Shown piece after piece: positions 33,319 through 42,321 of a stretch of DNA of 64,000 bases. The position numbers and the translations under genes were made by a program. The stretch's first letter is position 1, and each line of letters begins with the position of its first letter. The stretch covers positions 4,154,001-4,218,000 of the forward strand of contig NZ_WWGH01000001.1 in the NCBI RefSeq assembly GCF_009865135.1, in the 5' to 3' direction. Under the pieces are notes generated by a model. It was given only the letters and a program-made list of their open reading frames with translations, was not told where the DNA came from and did no database searches. Origin of the DNA: Streptomyces sp. SID8374 (GTDB taxonomy: Bacteria; Actinomycetota; Actinomycetes; Streptomycetales; Streptomycetaceae).

Positions 33319-35142
33319 ATGTCAGCGACTCCGCAGAAGAACCGTGCGTCCCGGCGGGTGCTCGCCGCCGCGGCCGGTCTGGCCACCGTGGGTGCGCTCG
33401 TCGCCGCGATGCCGGCCGGGGCCCATGACCGGGGCCACGGGCACGGTCACGGCAACGGGCACGGCCACAAGCCCCGTACCGTAGATGTCCAGTTGCTGTC
33501 CTTCAACGACCTGCACGGCAACCTGGAGCCCCCGGCCGGTTCCGCCGGTACGGTCAACAAGACGCACGCGGACGGCACGGTCGAGGCGATCCCGGCCGGT
33601 GGCGTCGAGTACCTGGCGACCTCGCTGCGCACCGCGCGCAAGGGCAACCCGTACTCCGTCACGGCGGCCGGCGGTGACATGGTCGGCGCGAGTCCGCTGC
33701 TGTCGGGCCTCTTCCACGACGAGCCGACGATCGAGGCGCTCAACAAGCTGAAGCTGGACGTCTCGGCGGTCGGCAACCACGAGTTCGACGAGGGCGCCAC
33801 CGAGCTGGCCCGCCTCCAGAACGGCGGCTGTCACCCGGTCGAGGGCTGTTACGAGAAGGGCAAGAAGTTCAAGGGCGCGGACTTCCCCTACCTGGCGGCC
33901 AACGTCACCAAGGAGAAGACCGGCAAGCCGCTGCTGAAGCCGTACACGATCTGGAAGAAGAACGGCGTCAAGATCGGCTTCATCGGCGTGACCCTGGAGG
34001 GCACCCCGGACATCGTCACCGCGAACGGGGTCAAGGGCCTCAAGTTCCACGACGAGGTCGAGACGATCAACAAGTACGCGCGTGAGCTGGACCGCAAGGG
34101 CGTCAAGTCCATCGTGGCCCTGATCCACGAGGGCGGGGCCCCGGCCTCCACCTCGTACAACTACGACTGCGACAGCCCCGGTGCGGGCGACGGCATCTCC
34201 GGCCCGATCGTCGACATCGCCAAGGGCATCACGCCGAAGGTGGACGCCCTAGTCACGGGCCACACCCACCAGGCGTACGTCTGCACGGTCCCGGACCCGG
34301 CGGGCAAGCCGCGCATGGTCACCTCGGCCGCCTCGTTCGGCAAGCTCTACACGGACACCACGCTCACCTACGACCTGCGGACCAAGGACATCGCCCGTAC
34401 GTCGGTGAAGTCGGCCAACCACGTCGTGACCCGGGACCAGCCCAAGGCCGCCGACATGACGAGCCTGATCGACCGCTGGAACAAGCTCGCCGCCCCGATC
34501 GCCAACCGGCCGCAGGGCTGGATCAGCGCCGACATCAACGGCCGCGGCTCCACGGCCCCCGAGAAGCCCCTCGGCAACGTCATCGCCGACGCCCAGCTCG
34601 AAGGCCTCGCCCCGGCCGACAAGGGCGGCGCGGAAGTCGCGTTCATGAACCCGGGCGGTATCCGCGCGGACCTGGTCCACAAGGCGTCCGGCAGCGAGGG
34701 CGACGGGGTCGTCACGTACGGCGAGGCGTTCACCGTCCAGCCGTTCACCAACATGATGAACGTCGTCGACCTGACCGGCGCCCAGCTGGTCGCCGCACTC
34801 CAGCAGCAGGTCAGCGGCGCCAACGAGGCCAGCCCGAAGATCCTCCAGGTCTCCAAGGGCCTCACCTACACCCTGGACCTGACGAAGACCGGCGCGGCCC
34901 GCGTGGTCACCGACTCCATCAAGCTGAACGGCGCCGCGATCGACCCGGCCCGCACCTACCGCGTCGCGATGAACGAGTTCCTCGCGGGCGGCGGCGACGG
35001 CTTCCCGGCCCTCGGCCAGGGCACGAACAAGCTGGTCGGCCCGTCCGACCTGGACCTGTTCAACGCCTACCTCGCGGCCCACTCCACGGCCGCGTCCCCG
35101 CTGGCCCCGCCGGCGACGGACCGCATCACGATCGTGCAGTAA
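33319..35142 (+). CDS. Secreted 5'-nucleotidase/2',3'-cyclic phosphodiesterase family enzyme
   Basis: 607 aa. An N-terminal signal peptide ends near AMPAGAHD and is followed by a His/Gly-rich stretch (GHGHGHGNGHGH). The metallophosphatase core has LLSFNDLHGNL (metal Asp/His), GGDMVGASP, VGNHEFDEG and TGHTHQAY. The C-terminal 5'-nucleotidase domain contains NPGGIRADL and the substrate clamp region near QPFTNMM. It releases nucleoside and phosphate outside the cell. S. coelicolor SCO4152 appears equivalent and belongs to the phosphate-scavenging set. A strong hairpin follows at 35154. Confidence 0.94.
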   Translation: MSATPQKNRASRRVLAAAAGLATVGALVAAMPAGAHDRGHGHGHGNGHGHKPRTVDVQLLSFNDLHGNLEPPAGSAGTVNKTHADGTVEAIPAGGVEYLATSLRTARKGNPYSVTAAGGDMVGASPLLSGLFHDEPTIEALNKLKLDVSAVGNHEFDEGATELARLQNGGCHPVEGCYEKGKKFKGADFPYLAANVTKEKTGKPLLKPYTIWKKNGVKIGFIGVTLEGTPDIVTANGVKGLKFHDEVETINKYARELDRKGVKSIVALIHEGGAPASTSYNYDCDSPGAGDGISGPIVDIAKGITPKVDALVTGHTHQAYVCTVPDPAGKPRMVTSAASFGKLYTDTTLTYDLRTKDIARTSVKSANHVVTRDQPKAADMTSLIDRWNKLAAPIANRPQGWISADINGRGSTAPEKPLGNVIADAQLEGLAPADKGGAEVAFMNPGGIRADLVHKASGSEGDGVVTYGEAFTVQPFTNMMNVVDLTGAQLVAALQQQVSGANEASPKILQVSKGLTYTLDLTKTGAARVVTDSIKLNGAAIDPARTYRVAMNEFLAGGGDGFPALGQGTNKLVGPSDLDLFNAYLAAHSTAASPLAPPATDRITIVQ

Positions 35143-35153
35143 GTCTCCTGCGG

Positions 35154-35190
35154 GTGAGGGGCGGTGGGCCGGTGGCCTGCCGCCCCTCAC
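35154..35190. terminator. Hairpin after the 5'-nucleotidase gene
   Basis: GTGAGGGGCGG (35154-35164) pairs perfectly with CCGCCCCTCAC (35180-35190). The loop itself contains GGCC-GGT-GGCC. It lies 11 bp beyond the stop and faces a convergent gene. Confidence 0.85.
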
Positions 35191-35310
35191 GTCTTCCACG
35201 AGCAGGCCCACGGCTAACTCCCGCCCCCAGAGGTCTCGTTCCTCGCGAGCGGTGAACCCGAGGCAGTGTGTTCCGAGTCACCGGCAGCCGGAGGGGCGAG
35301 GGGGTGCTGC

Positions 35311-36411
35311 TCAGGGGAGCTTGAGGCGGTCGCGGATCTCGCTGACGTAGGTGCCGATGTCGCGCTGCACGGGGATTCCGTCGTCCCGGGTGCGCCCCTC
35401 GGTGGCCTCGGTGCCGGACCGGCATCGGCGGCAGAGGCCGTCGGGCAGGGCCTCGGGGCGGCCGGGGGCGGCGCACTCGGTGCATTCGACCAGGAGGCGG
35501 GGGGCCGGAACGCCGGATGGCGGCGGTTGTGTGGGGCCCGTCGTGGGCTGGTGGGGCGGGATCTTGTTTTCGAGGCGGCGGCGGACGAAGCCGACGGGTG
35601 AATCGACGGTGCTGGGTAGCCCGGCGGTGAGGGCGTGGACGACGTAGTCGGCGGTGACGCCCCGTTCGAGCCAGGCGGCGGCGAGTCCTTCGAGCGCGTC
35701 ACAGTCCTCGGCGGAGAGGCCGACGCGGCGGTCGACCTGCCCGAGCTGGGCGAGGACCAGGTAGGCGGGGGAGGAGGCCGGGGGCGAGGTCCGGGGCGGG
35801 TGCGGGGGCGGGGGCGGCGCTGAAGTGGTGGTTCGCTGTTGCGGTACGGGGGTGGGTGCGGGTGTGGACCCGGGGGCGGGCTCGCGATGGGGCACAGGCT
35901 CGGGGCCGGGGCCGGGGCCGGGCGTCGGCTCAGGCATCCACGGCGATGGCGGGGGAGCGGTCGCCGACGTGGGTGCAGGGGTGGGTGACGTACCGCCTGT
36001 GAAACTGGCCCGCTCGGTGGCGAGGAACGCGTTCCACCACTCGTTGTCCCGTGCGGTGCGGGACCAGAACGTGCGCGAGACCCAGCGGACCTGGCCCTCC
36101 CGGCCGACCGCGCACCGCACGCGGCGCAGGTGTCCGGCGACCGACAGGGCCTTCAGGGCGGAGCCGATGGCCTGCTGGCCGTAGAGCGGGAGCTGCTGGG
36201 CGAGGACCTTCACGCTCATCGCGGCCGCCTCGGGGAGGTGGTCGATGAACCCGGCCACGTACCGCTCGCGCGTCGGCAGGAGGGCGAAGTCCTCGCGTGT
36301 GCGGGGGTGTTGGTCCGGGGCGGAGCGTTTGCCGTAACCGGGCTTGGCCATCGGGTACGCGGGTGAGGATGCGGGCGCGTGCAGGGCGGGGCTAGGGTGC
36401 TGGGTAGCCAC
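35311..36411 (-). CDS. Winged-helix DNA-binding protein with proline-rich linker and CxxC motifs
   Basis: 366 aa from GTG 36411; an in-frame ATG at 36351 is possible. An N-terminal segment (about 40-125) resembles a MarR/replication-initiator-type winged helix (LLPTRERYVAGFIDHLPEA...GHLRRVRCAVGREGQVRWVSR). It is followed by a very Pro/Thr/Ala-rich linker (about 140-215), a helical segment, and a C-terminal CTECAAPGRPEALPDGLCRRC with zinc-ribbon-like cysteines. This multi-part architecture recurs in Streptomyces accessory regions, sometimes annotated as a MarR-family regulator. The target is unknown. Confidence 0.72.
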   Translation of the reverse strand: MATQHPSPALHAPASSPAYPMAKPGYGKRSAPDQHPRTREDFALLPTRERYVAGFIDHLPEAAAMSVKVLAQQLPLYGQQAIGSALKALSVAGHLRRVRCAVGREGQVRWVSRTFWSRTARDNEWWNAFLATERASFTGGTSPTPAPTSATAPPPSPWMPEPTPGPGPGPEPVPHREPAPGSTPAPTPVPQQRTTTSAPPPPPHPPRTSPPASSPAYLVLAQLGQVDRRVGLSAEDCDALEGLAAAWLERGVTADYVVHALTAGLPSTVDSPVGFVRRRLENKIPPHQPTTGPTQPPPSGVPAPRLLVECTECAAPGRPEALPDGLCRRCRSGTEATEGRTRDDGIPVQRDIGTYVSEIRDRLKLP

Positions 36412-37102
36412 GGGATCGGCTTTCTAGGGAACGATCTTGCGGTCAGACCCCGGCGCTGGTGCGACGAACACCGTGTCGGGGTCGTTTGGTTCTCGAACCG
36501 TAAGCAGTCGTGACGCTGCGCCGCAAGCTGTCACGATTAGTCATACTTCCCCAGCTGTGACCGGGTGGGCAGGTGGGGAGGTTTTCCCAACCCCCCATTC
36601 ATTCCCGCCGGTTAAATAAGGCGCTCGGGTCTCGGGGCCCGAGTCCCGACGCCCGGGTCTTGAGCCCCGAGCTTCGGGCCCGGGCCCCGTCGACGTACAT
36701 CCGAAAGCGTGAACGGAGCCCGCTTCCGCAGCTGGGGACCGCAGCTGGGGCCGAAGCTCGGGACCGAAGCTCGGGTCCCGGCCTCCCCCGCCCCCGGCCT
36801 CGGCCTCCGAGCTCCAGCCCTCGACCCCCGAGCCCCGACCCCCGGCCCCCGCCTCCGAGCCCCCGGCCCCCAGCCTCGGCCCCCGACCCCCGGCCCCCGC
36901 CTCCGAGCCCCCGGCCCCCAGCCTCGGCCCCCGAGCCCCGGACCCGGAGCCCCGGCCCCCGAGCCCCGACCCCCAGGACCGCTTCGGTGACGTACATCAC
37001 CGTGCGCGGCGTCGTCGATGTGGCGAAACTGTGGGCAAGGCCCGCCCCGTGGCCTGTGCGAGGAGGGTGGCGCGCCGGATGCGACGAAGGGAAGTGCCGC
37101 CC
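36412..37102. other. 690-bp gap with C-rich low-complexity DNA, no supported gene
   Basis: The first 190 bp are comparatively AT-rich and should hold the promoter of the minus-strand DNA-binding gene. From about 36618 onward the sequence is a degenerate array of CCCGAG/CCCGGC words with many small dyads. ORFs crossing it give only Pro/Arg/Ser-rich translations and no start signal. Confidence 0.6.
36780..36980. repeat. C-rich imperfect repeats with a perfect 48-bp duplication
   Basis: The 48-bp unit beginning GACCCCCGGCCCCCGCCTCC occupies 36837-36884 and 36885-36932. It is flanked by shorter variants of the same CCCCGAGCCCC-type words. One strand is almost free of T and the other of A. Such tracts slip easily and may adopt unusual structures. 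Confidence 0.85.
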
Positions 37103-37666
37103 ATGCCTCCGCTGGAGGCCACGGAGCTGCGTAACTACACGGTGCGGCGGCGTGAACGCACCGTCGTCGTCACCGCGTTGGCGGTCGCGTCCGCCCTCGT
37201 CGTTCTGATGGCTCTCGGGTTCTGGGCGTTCTTCGTCCACGCCCTCTCCGATCCCGCCGGCCCCGGACTCGTGGGGATGCGGATCGACGGGGACGCGGTC
37301 ACCGTCAAGGTCGGCCAGTGCCCGCAGGACCGGGTGCGACGGGTCGAGGTCTGGGACGGTGACGCGGAGCGGCTCGTCTGGCGTGGTGACCAGCCGCTGA
37401 CCGAGGAGGGGCGGGGCGGCCTGCTCCCCCTCTGGGGCGGGGAGGCCTACCGCGCGTCCAGCCCGGCGGGGCAGCCGTCCGAGCTGCCCAAGGCCCTCGA
37501 TGTGACCATCGACCACGGCCCCGAGTACGGGGCGTCGGAAGTGTTCGACATCGCGGAGGTACGGGGAGCTGCCCTGCCCCCGGGGTCGTACTGGACCCGG
37601 GACGGCGTCCGGACGGCCGGGCAACTCGACGGGATTCCTGACTGCGGCCGCAGCGTCAGCCCGTAG
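37103..37666 (+). CDS. Single-pass membrane protein of unknown function
   Basis: 187 aa from ATG 37103, chosen because GAAGGGAAG lies eight bases upstream. One N-terminal membrane helix (about 25-47) anchors an external domain with two cysteines (VGQCPQDRV and IPDCGRS) that could form a disulfide. No family recognised. It precedes the SnoaL-like gene by 46 bp and may share its transcript. Confidence 0.7.
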   Translation: MPPLEATELRNYTVRRRERTVVVTALAVASALVVLMALGFWAFFVHALSDPAGPGLVGMRIDGDAVTVKVGQCPQDRVRRVEVWDGDAERLVWRGDQPLTEEGRGGLLPLWGGEAYRASSPAGQPSELPKALDVTIDHGPEYGASEVFDIAEVRGAALPPGSYWTRDGVRTAGQLDGIPDCGRSVSP

Positions 37667-37712
37667 ACAAAAAGCGTTCGACCATGGGTTGTTGAGCGGA
37701 TAGGAAGGGGCG

Positions 37713-38189
37713 ATGGCTGATGAACCGATCGACCCCCTGGACCGCCTGACCGCCGAACGGGCCTGTGAACGCCTGGTCGTTCAGTTCGTCCATGAGCTGG
37801 ACCTCGGTGAACCCGCCCGGGTCGCCGAGCTGTTCACGCCGGACGGGGTCTGGGAGTGGGCCGAGGGTGACCGCAGGATCGAAGGCCGCGACGCGCTGCG
37901 CGGGTACTTCGGGGCCCGCCCCGCCGACCGGCTGTCGCGCCGCATCTGCACCAACATCCTGGTGACCCTGACCTCCGCGTCGACGGCGACGGCGACCACC
38001 TACTTCACGACGTACCGCGTCGACGGCCACTCCGGCGGAATGCTGCCGCCGAGGCCCCCGACGCAGGTGGGCCACTACGAGGACAACTTCCGTAAGGCCG
38101 AAGGCCGTTGGCTGCTCAGCAGGCGCGCCCTGTTCCTGGCCTTCGGCGGGCCCACCGAGAACGTGGCCGGAACGAGCGGCAGCCTCTGA
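37713..38189 (+). CDS. SnoaL/NTF2-like protein
   Basis: 158 aa. The fold signature is LTAERACERLVVQFVHELDLGEPARVAELFTPDGVWEW..., with IEGRDALRGYFG and a C-terminal GRWLLSRRALFLAF. SnoaL-like proteins include cyclases, dehydratases and many uncharacterised small-molecule binders. Which applies here cannot be told from sequence. It lies between two membrane-protein genes on the same strand. Confidence 0.85.
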   Translation: MADEPIDPLDRLTAERACERLVVQFVHELDLGEPARVAELFTPDGVWEWAEGDRRIEGRDALRGYFGARPADRLSRRICTNILVTLTSASTATATTYFTTYRVDGHSGGMLPPRPPTQVGHYEDNFRKAEGRWLLSRRALFLAFGGPTENVAGTSGSL

Positions 38190-38310
38190 ACGGCCTTGCG
38201 TGACCATGTACAGACAGTGATCCGTATGTGATCAGCGCCCCGTAGTCTCCCCCGGCAGGGGATGCACGGCGGACGAGAGCGCGTGCGGGCGGGAAAGACG
38301 GGGGTCGTAC

Positions 38311-39555
38311 ATGGAATACCGGCGCGCGGCGATACCGGCACTGGTGGGCGGGCTGCTGCTCACGGCGCTGCTGTGGTGGGCGGGGGCGAGCACCCAGGCG
38401 CTCCACCTGCCGGGCACCGCCGATGTGCTCGGTGGGCGGGCCGCCGCCGAACTCGAATACTGGCTCACCCCGTGGTCGTACGACCCGCCGGCCTCCGTCC
38501 GGATCGGCGCCGAGACGTTCGGCATCGGCGAGGACCGGGCGGCGGTCGACAACTCCCGCTATCTGTCGCTGTATACGACGGGGATGCAGATCCGGTTCGT
38601 GGCGGTCCTGCTCTTCTTCGTTCCCGGTGCGCTGCTGCTGATCCGCAGGCTCCCGCCGGTGAACGGCCGGGTGCCCGCCACGCTGCTCGCGGTCTGGGCC
38701 TGGGGCGTGGCGGCCGGGACCCTGGCCCTCGCCGTCTCCGCGCCCTGGCTCATCGCGGCGAACGGGCGCGGCAGTTACCGCTTCCTGCCCCAGCTCGCGG
38801 GCATGGCCTCCGGCGGGCGGCAGATCCTGGTACTGGCCGCTCTCGTCGCCGCGGTGGCCGCCGTGCTGGCGGCCCGGGTCACCGCCAAGGGCGCCGGCCC
38901 GCTCCCGCAGGCCCCGGCCCCGGCGGCGGCCGCCCGCCTGGCCGCCACCGTCGGGACGGCGGTGATCGCCGTGTCCCTGGTCGTCCTCTCGTACCAGCCC
39001 GTGGCCGCCACCCTCCAGACGGCGTTCCCGGGCAGCGGCCTGCTCGCCGAGCCGGGCGATCTCCTACGCCAGTGGCTGCTGCTGGGCTCCTGGGCGGGCC
39101 CGACGGGCAGGCCGGCCGGGGACTGGTTCCTGTACCGCGTGGCCGACGCGCTGGTGCTCGTGGTGGTGTGGTGGGCGCTGCGGCGGCTGCCCGTCCTGCT
39201 CACCCGGACCACGGTTCCGGCGATGGCACTCGGCGCGGTCTGCGCGACCGTACTCGGGCTGCTGGCAAGCCAGTTGGCGCAGATGGCCCTGACCGCGAGC
39301 GATTCCGGCATGCGGTGGGGGCTGGTGCAGCTGTCCGCAGGCATCGGGGGTGGTGTCCCTGCTGCTCTGACGTTCGGGCTGCTGGCGGGGGCGGCGGCCG
39401 CGGTGACGCTGAGGGCGGCGGGGAGCCGATCCGGGGCCGGGGAGGGCGGGGCCGGGGCCGGTGCCGTGACGCAGGCCCCGGACGGTACGGAGCCGGGGGC
39501 TGTGCGGCCGGGTGGCCGGGGGGAAGCCACCGGCACAACCGCCATCGGCGACTGA
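38311..39555 (+). CDS. Polytopic membrane protein of unknown function
   Basis: 414 aa. About eight hydrophobic helices with an external loop after the first (WWAGASTQALHL...DNSRYLSLY), and a Gly/Ala-rich cytoplasmic tail from about residue 370. No transporter motif recognised. It ends 19 bp from the convergent tetR-type gene; a small dyad covers the stop codon. Confidence 0.75.
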   Translation: MEYRRAAIPALVGGLLLTALLWWAGASTQALHLPGTADVLGGRAAAELEYWLTPWSYDPPASVRIGAETFGIGEDRAAVDNSRYLSLYTTGMQIRFVAVLLFFVPGALLLIRRLPPVNGRVPATLLAVWAWGVAAGTLALAVSAPWLIAANGRGSYRFLPQLAGMASGGRQILVLAALVAAVAAVLAARVTAKGAGPLPQAPAPAAAARLAATVGTAVIAVSLVVLSYQPVAATLQTAFPGSGLLAEPGDLLRQWLLLGSWAGPTGRPAGDWFLYRVADALVLVVVWWALRRLPVLLTRTTVPAMALGAVCATVLGLLASQLAQMALTASDSGMRWGLVQLSAGIGGGVPAALTFGLLAGAAAAVTLRAAGSRSGAGEGGAGAGAVTQAPDGTEPGAVRPGGRGEATGTTAIGD

Positions 39556-39562
39556 CGCCGAT
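39544..39562. terminator. Short hairpin overlapping a stop codon
   Basis: ATCGGCG-ACTGA-CGCCGAT forms a perfect 7-bp stem whose loop contains the TGA of the membrane-protein gene. It sits between convergent genes only 19 bp apart. Confidence 0.45.
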
Positions 39563-39574
39563 CGCCGTGTCCCT

Positions 39575-40261
39575 CTAGCGCAGGGCTGAGATCCCGGCGA
39601 GGAAGATGTCGACCCCGACGAGGAACTGCTCGCGGTCGTCATGCTCCCCCAACTGCTCCGCCGCCGCGTGCACGAACGGGTAGCGGCCGGGGTCGATCTG
39701 CGCCCACTGCGTGGCGGCGTCCTCCAGGAAGGCTTCCCGGTCCGTGTCGCCGCCCGCGAGGAGCCGTGCGTTCGCGGCGTTCTGCGCGGCGACGCCGAGG
39801 ACGTAGTTCACGAGCGTGCCGGCCGCGTCGAAGCGGGCCTTCTCGGGGACGTCCAGGGCGGCCACGAGGCGCCCGACGCTCTCGTAGAAGTCCAGCAGCG
39901 CGGGCCGCCACGGCTGGCGGGAGAGTTCCGCCCCGACCCAGGGGTGGGCGTCGACCGCGTCGAACAGGCCCAGGGCGAGGCCGCGCAGGGCGGTGCGCGG
40001 GTCCGCGTCGGAGACGACGCCGGACATCACGCGGGCGATGACGTCGTCCGTGGCCGTCGCGAGCAGGTCGCTCTTGTCCGCGACGTGGTGGTAGATCGCG
40101 CCGTAACCGGTGCCCAGGCGCACGGTCAGTTCGCGCAGCGTGAGCGCCTTCTCACCGCCGGAGTCCAGGATCTCGATCGCCGCGCGTGCGATCCGCTCCC
40201 TCGACAGGCCGTCCTTCCGCCGTGGGGCTCGCGCGGATCCAGTCGCCGCCTTCTTTGCCAT
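39575..40261 (-). CDS. TetR-family regulator
   Basis: 228 aa. The N-terminal helix-turn-helix reads GLSRERIARAAIEILDSGGEKALTLRELTVRLGTGYGAIYHHVADKSDLL, followed by a helical ligand-binding domain. The basic N-terminus (MAKKAATGSARAPRRKD) is common in this subgroup. It is divergent from the flavin monooxygenase. Two near-identical 19-bp dyads in the 108-bp intergenic region are the likely operators, so it probably represses both genes until a ligand binds. Confidence 0.9.
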   Translation of the reverse strand: MAKKAATGSARAPRRKDGLSRERIARAAIEILDSGGEKALTLRELTVRLGTGYGAIYHHVADKSDLLATATDDVIARVMSGVVSDADPRTALRGLALGLFDAVDAHPWVGAELSRQPWRPALLDFYESVGRLVAALDVPEKARFDAAGTLVNYVLGVAAQNAANARLLAGGDTDREAFLEDAATQWAQIDPGRYPFVHAAAEQLGEHDDREQFLVGVDIFLAGISALR

Positions 40262-40278
40262 GGCTTCATCATCGCACG

Positions 40279-40330
40279 GTTGGAGTGACGATCCAATTCC
40301 GTGCTAGCGTGATTGGAGTGACAATCCAAT
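40279..40330. promoter_or_regulatory. Twin TetR-type operators
   Basis: GTTGGAGTGACGATCCAAT (40279-40297) and ATTGGAGTGACAATCCAAT (40312-40330) are two copies of one 19-bp imperfect palindrome, starting 33 bp apart. The second has 8 of 9 symmetric pairs. A -10-like TAGCGT for the monooxygenase lies at 40305-40310 between them, so a bound repressor would block it. Confidence 0.8.
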
Positions 40331-40369
40331 AAGTGTCCGAACACCCCCGAAAGGGGGCGAGGAGGAAGC

Positions 40370-41503
40370 ATGATGACACCGGTCACCATCATCGGAGCGG
40401 GTCTGGGCGGCCTGACGCTGGCCCGCGTGCTGCACGTCCACGGCATCGCGGCCACGGTATACGAGGCGGAGCCCGCGCCGGACGCCCGTCGCCAGGGCGG
40501 GCTGCTGGACCTCCACCCCCACAACGGGCAGGCGGCACTGAAGGCCGCCGGTCTGTACGAAGACTTCCGCAAGCTCGTCCTGCCGGGCCGCGAGGCGTAC
40601 CGGGTCATGGACCGGGCCGGGAACGTGCTGCTCGACCTCCCCGACGACGGCACCGGCGAACGCCCCGAGGTGCCGCGCGGCGAACTGCGGCGTCTCCTCC
40701 TCGACTCCCTGCCCCACGGCACCGTCCGCTGGGGCCGCAAGGTCACGGCGGTACGGTCCCTCGGCGCGGGCCGCCACCGGGTGGACTTCGCGGACGGCTC
40801 CACCGCCGAGGCCGACCTGCTCGTCGGGGCCGACGGCGCGTGGTCGCGGGTGCGGCCGCTGCTGTCCGGGGCGACCCCGGAGTATTTCGGCGTATGCAGC
40901 GTGGAGACGTTCCTCTTCGACGCGGAAACCCGCCATCCCGCCTCCGCGGCAGCGGTCGGGGACGGATCGCTGTTCGCGCTCGCACCGGGCAGGGGACTGC
41001 TGGCCCACCGGGAGGGCGCCGGAACCCTGCATACGTACGCGCAGTTGAGGAAGGACCAGGACTGGTTCACCGGTCTCGACGCCGCCGATGCCGCAGCCCT
41101 CACCGCGCGGGTCGCGGAGGAGTTCGACGGCTGGGCTCCCGAACTCACCGCACTGGTCGGCGAAAGCGACACCCCGCCGGCCCTGCGTCCCATCTTCTCG
41201 CTACCGGCCGGGCACCACTGGGACCGCACACCGGGCGTGACCCTGCTCGGCGACGCCGCTCACCTCCGGCCGCCGAACGGCGAGGGCGCCAACCTGGCCA
41301 TGCAGGACGGCGCCGAACTCGGCCGGGCCCTCGCCGCGCACCCCGGCGACAGGGAGGCCGCCCTCGCCGCCCACGAGCGGGCGATGTTCGCCCGGGCCGC
41401 AGCGGTGGAGGCGGACGACGACGGCTTCTACACGATCATGATCGACGACCACGCGCCCCACAGCCTGCTGGCCTTGATGACCGGCTCGGAGCGGGACGCG
41501 TGA
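40370..41503 (+). CDS. FAD-dependent monooxygenase, TetX-like
   Basis: 377 aa from ATG 40370, with GAGGAGGAAG upstream. Class A flavoprotein hydroxylase: VTIIGAGLGGLTLARVLHVHG is the FAD-binding GxGxxG, LVGADGAWSRVRPLL the DG motif and VTLLGDAAHLRPPNGEGANLAMQDG the GD motif. RQGGLLDLHPHNGQAALKAAGL near residues 42-63 is characteristic of the TetX-related branch, whose best-known member hydroxylates and inactivates tetracyclines. Control by an adjacent TetR-type regulator is consistent with a detoxification or tailoring role. The substrate is not known. Confidence 0.88.
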   Translation: MMTPVTIIGAGLGGLTLARVLHVHGIAATVYEAEPAPDARRQGGLLDLHPHNGQAALKAAGLYEDFRKLVLPGREAYRVMDRAGNVLLDLPDDGTGERPEVPRGELRRLLLDSLPHGTVRWGRKVTAVRSLGAGRHRVDFADGSTAEADLLVGADGAWSRVRPLLSGATPEYFGVCSVETFLFDAETRHPASAAAVGDGSLFALAPGRGLLAHREGAGTLHTYAQLRKDQDWFTGLDAADAAALTARVAEEFDGWAPELTALVGESDTPPALRPIFSLPAGHHWDRTPGVTLLGDAAHLRPPNGEGANLAMQDGAELGRALAAHPGDREAALAAHERAMFARAAAVEADDDGFYTIMIDDHAPHSLLALMTGSERDA

Positions 41504-41509
41504 CGCCTG

Positions 41510-41550
41510 CCCTTGCCCCTGCCCTTGCCCCTGCGCCTGTCCCTGCCGCT
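41510..41550. repeat. Short GCCCYT hexamer array
   Basis: About six imperfect copies of GCCCTT/GCCCCT follow the monooxygenase stop. It is a simple-sequence repeat between convergent genes with no other feature. Confidence 0.7.
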
Positions 41551-41612
41551 CGCCGATCCGCCGCGACGGCGGTGCTCGGCGGCTGAACCCGGCGCCTGCC
41601 GCACCGCCGTGC

Positions 41613-42074
41613 TCACGCCGTCAACTCCGGCCGCCCCAGCGTGAACCAGACGACCGTACGCCCGGGGTGCCGCTCGCCCCCGCTGCCCGTCCCCCACGCC
41701 AGCGCCAGGCTCTGCACGAGGGCGAGCCCCCGGCCGTGCTCCTGATCCGGCCCAGCCGTGCGGGGCCCGAGCACGCCGAACGCCTCGTGCACCGGCCCGC
41801 CGTCATCCGTTACGGCGACGGTGACCCGCTTCCGGTTGACGGCCACGTGGACCCGGATCAGGGGCGTACGGGTGTGGCAGTGGGCGTTGGTGACCAGCTC
41901 GGTGACGCAGAGGCGGGCGTCATCGACGAGGCAGGGGTGGCGGCTGACACCCAGCAGCGAGGTGAGGAAGTCGCGCGCGATTCTGGGCGCGGCGGCGGTG
42001 TTCGGCAGGGTGAGGCGGTAGCTCTCGCCGCCGAGGGGGTTCGGCTGTACGGGAGTTGGGGTTGCAGCGGGCAT
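41613..42074 (-). CDS. Histidine-kinase-like ATPase (anti-sigma/SpoIIAB type)
   Basis: 153 aa from ATG 42074, with GGGGAG six bases upstream. The GHKL motifs are CVTELVTNAHCHT (N box), VTDDGGP (G1) and GRGLALVQSLALAWG (G2). There is no transmembrane or dimerisation domain. Proteins of this size in Streptomyces are very numerous and often pair with XRE/DUF397 genes, as here. It is divergent from the XRE gene, so the two may form one regulatory unit. Confidence 0.88.
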   Translation of the reverse strand: MPAATPTPVQPNPLGGESYRLTLPNTAAAPRIARDFLTSLLGVSRHPCLVDDARLCVTELVTNAHCHTRTPLIRVHVAVNRKRVTVAVTDDGGPVHEAFGVLGPRTAGPDQEHGRGLALVQSLALAWGTGSGGERHPGRTVVWFTLGRPELTA

Positions 42075-42321
42075 GTCGGTCTCCCCATGCGGTCCGGTTC
42101 TGCGAACTGGTGCGCGGTCTCTCGCTCGTGGTGAGGCTGTACGGGTGCACGCTTCAACGCGCGCCGGTGCAGCCCCACTTCGATTCGCCGAGGTGAGGCG
42201 CGGTGCTGGGCACGACCATAGCGGCGGGTCGCAATTGTCGTACCCAGATGGCAACTTAAGTGACCGAATGGATTACCGTGAGGGCGCCGGTCACACTGTG
42301 AGGCGACAAGAGGAGGGGCCG

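Noticed and set aside
36573..37208. Plus-strand ORF giving a Pro/Arg/Ser-rich protein across the C-rich repeats
   Set aside because: No start signal. Its composition reflects the CCCGAG repeat and its end overlaps the membrane-protein gene in another frame.
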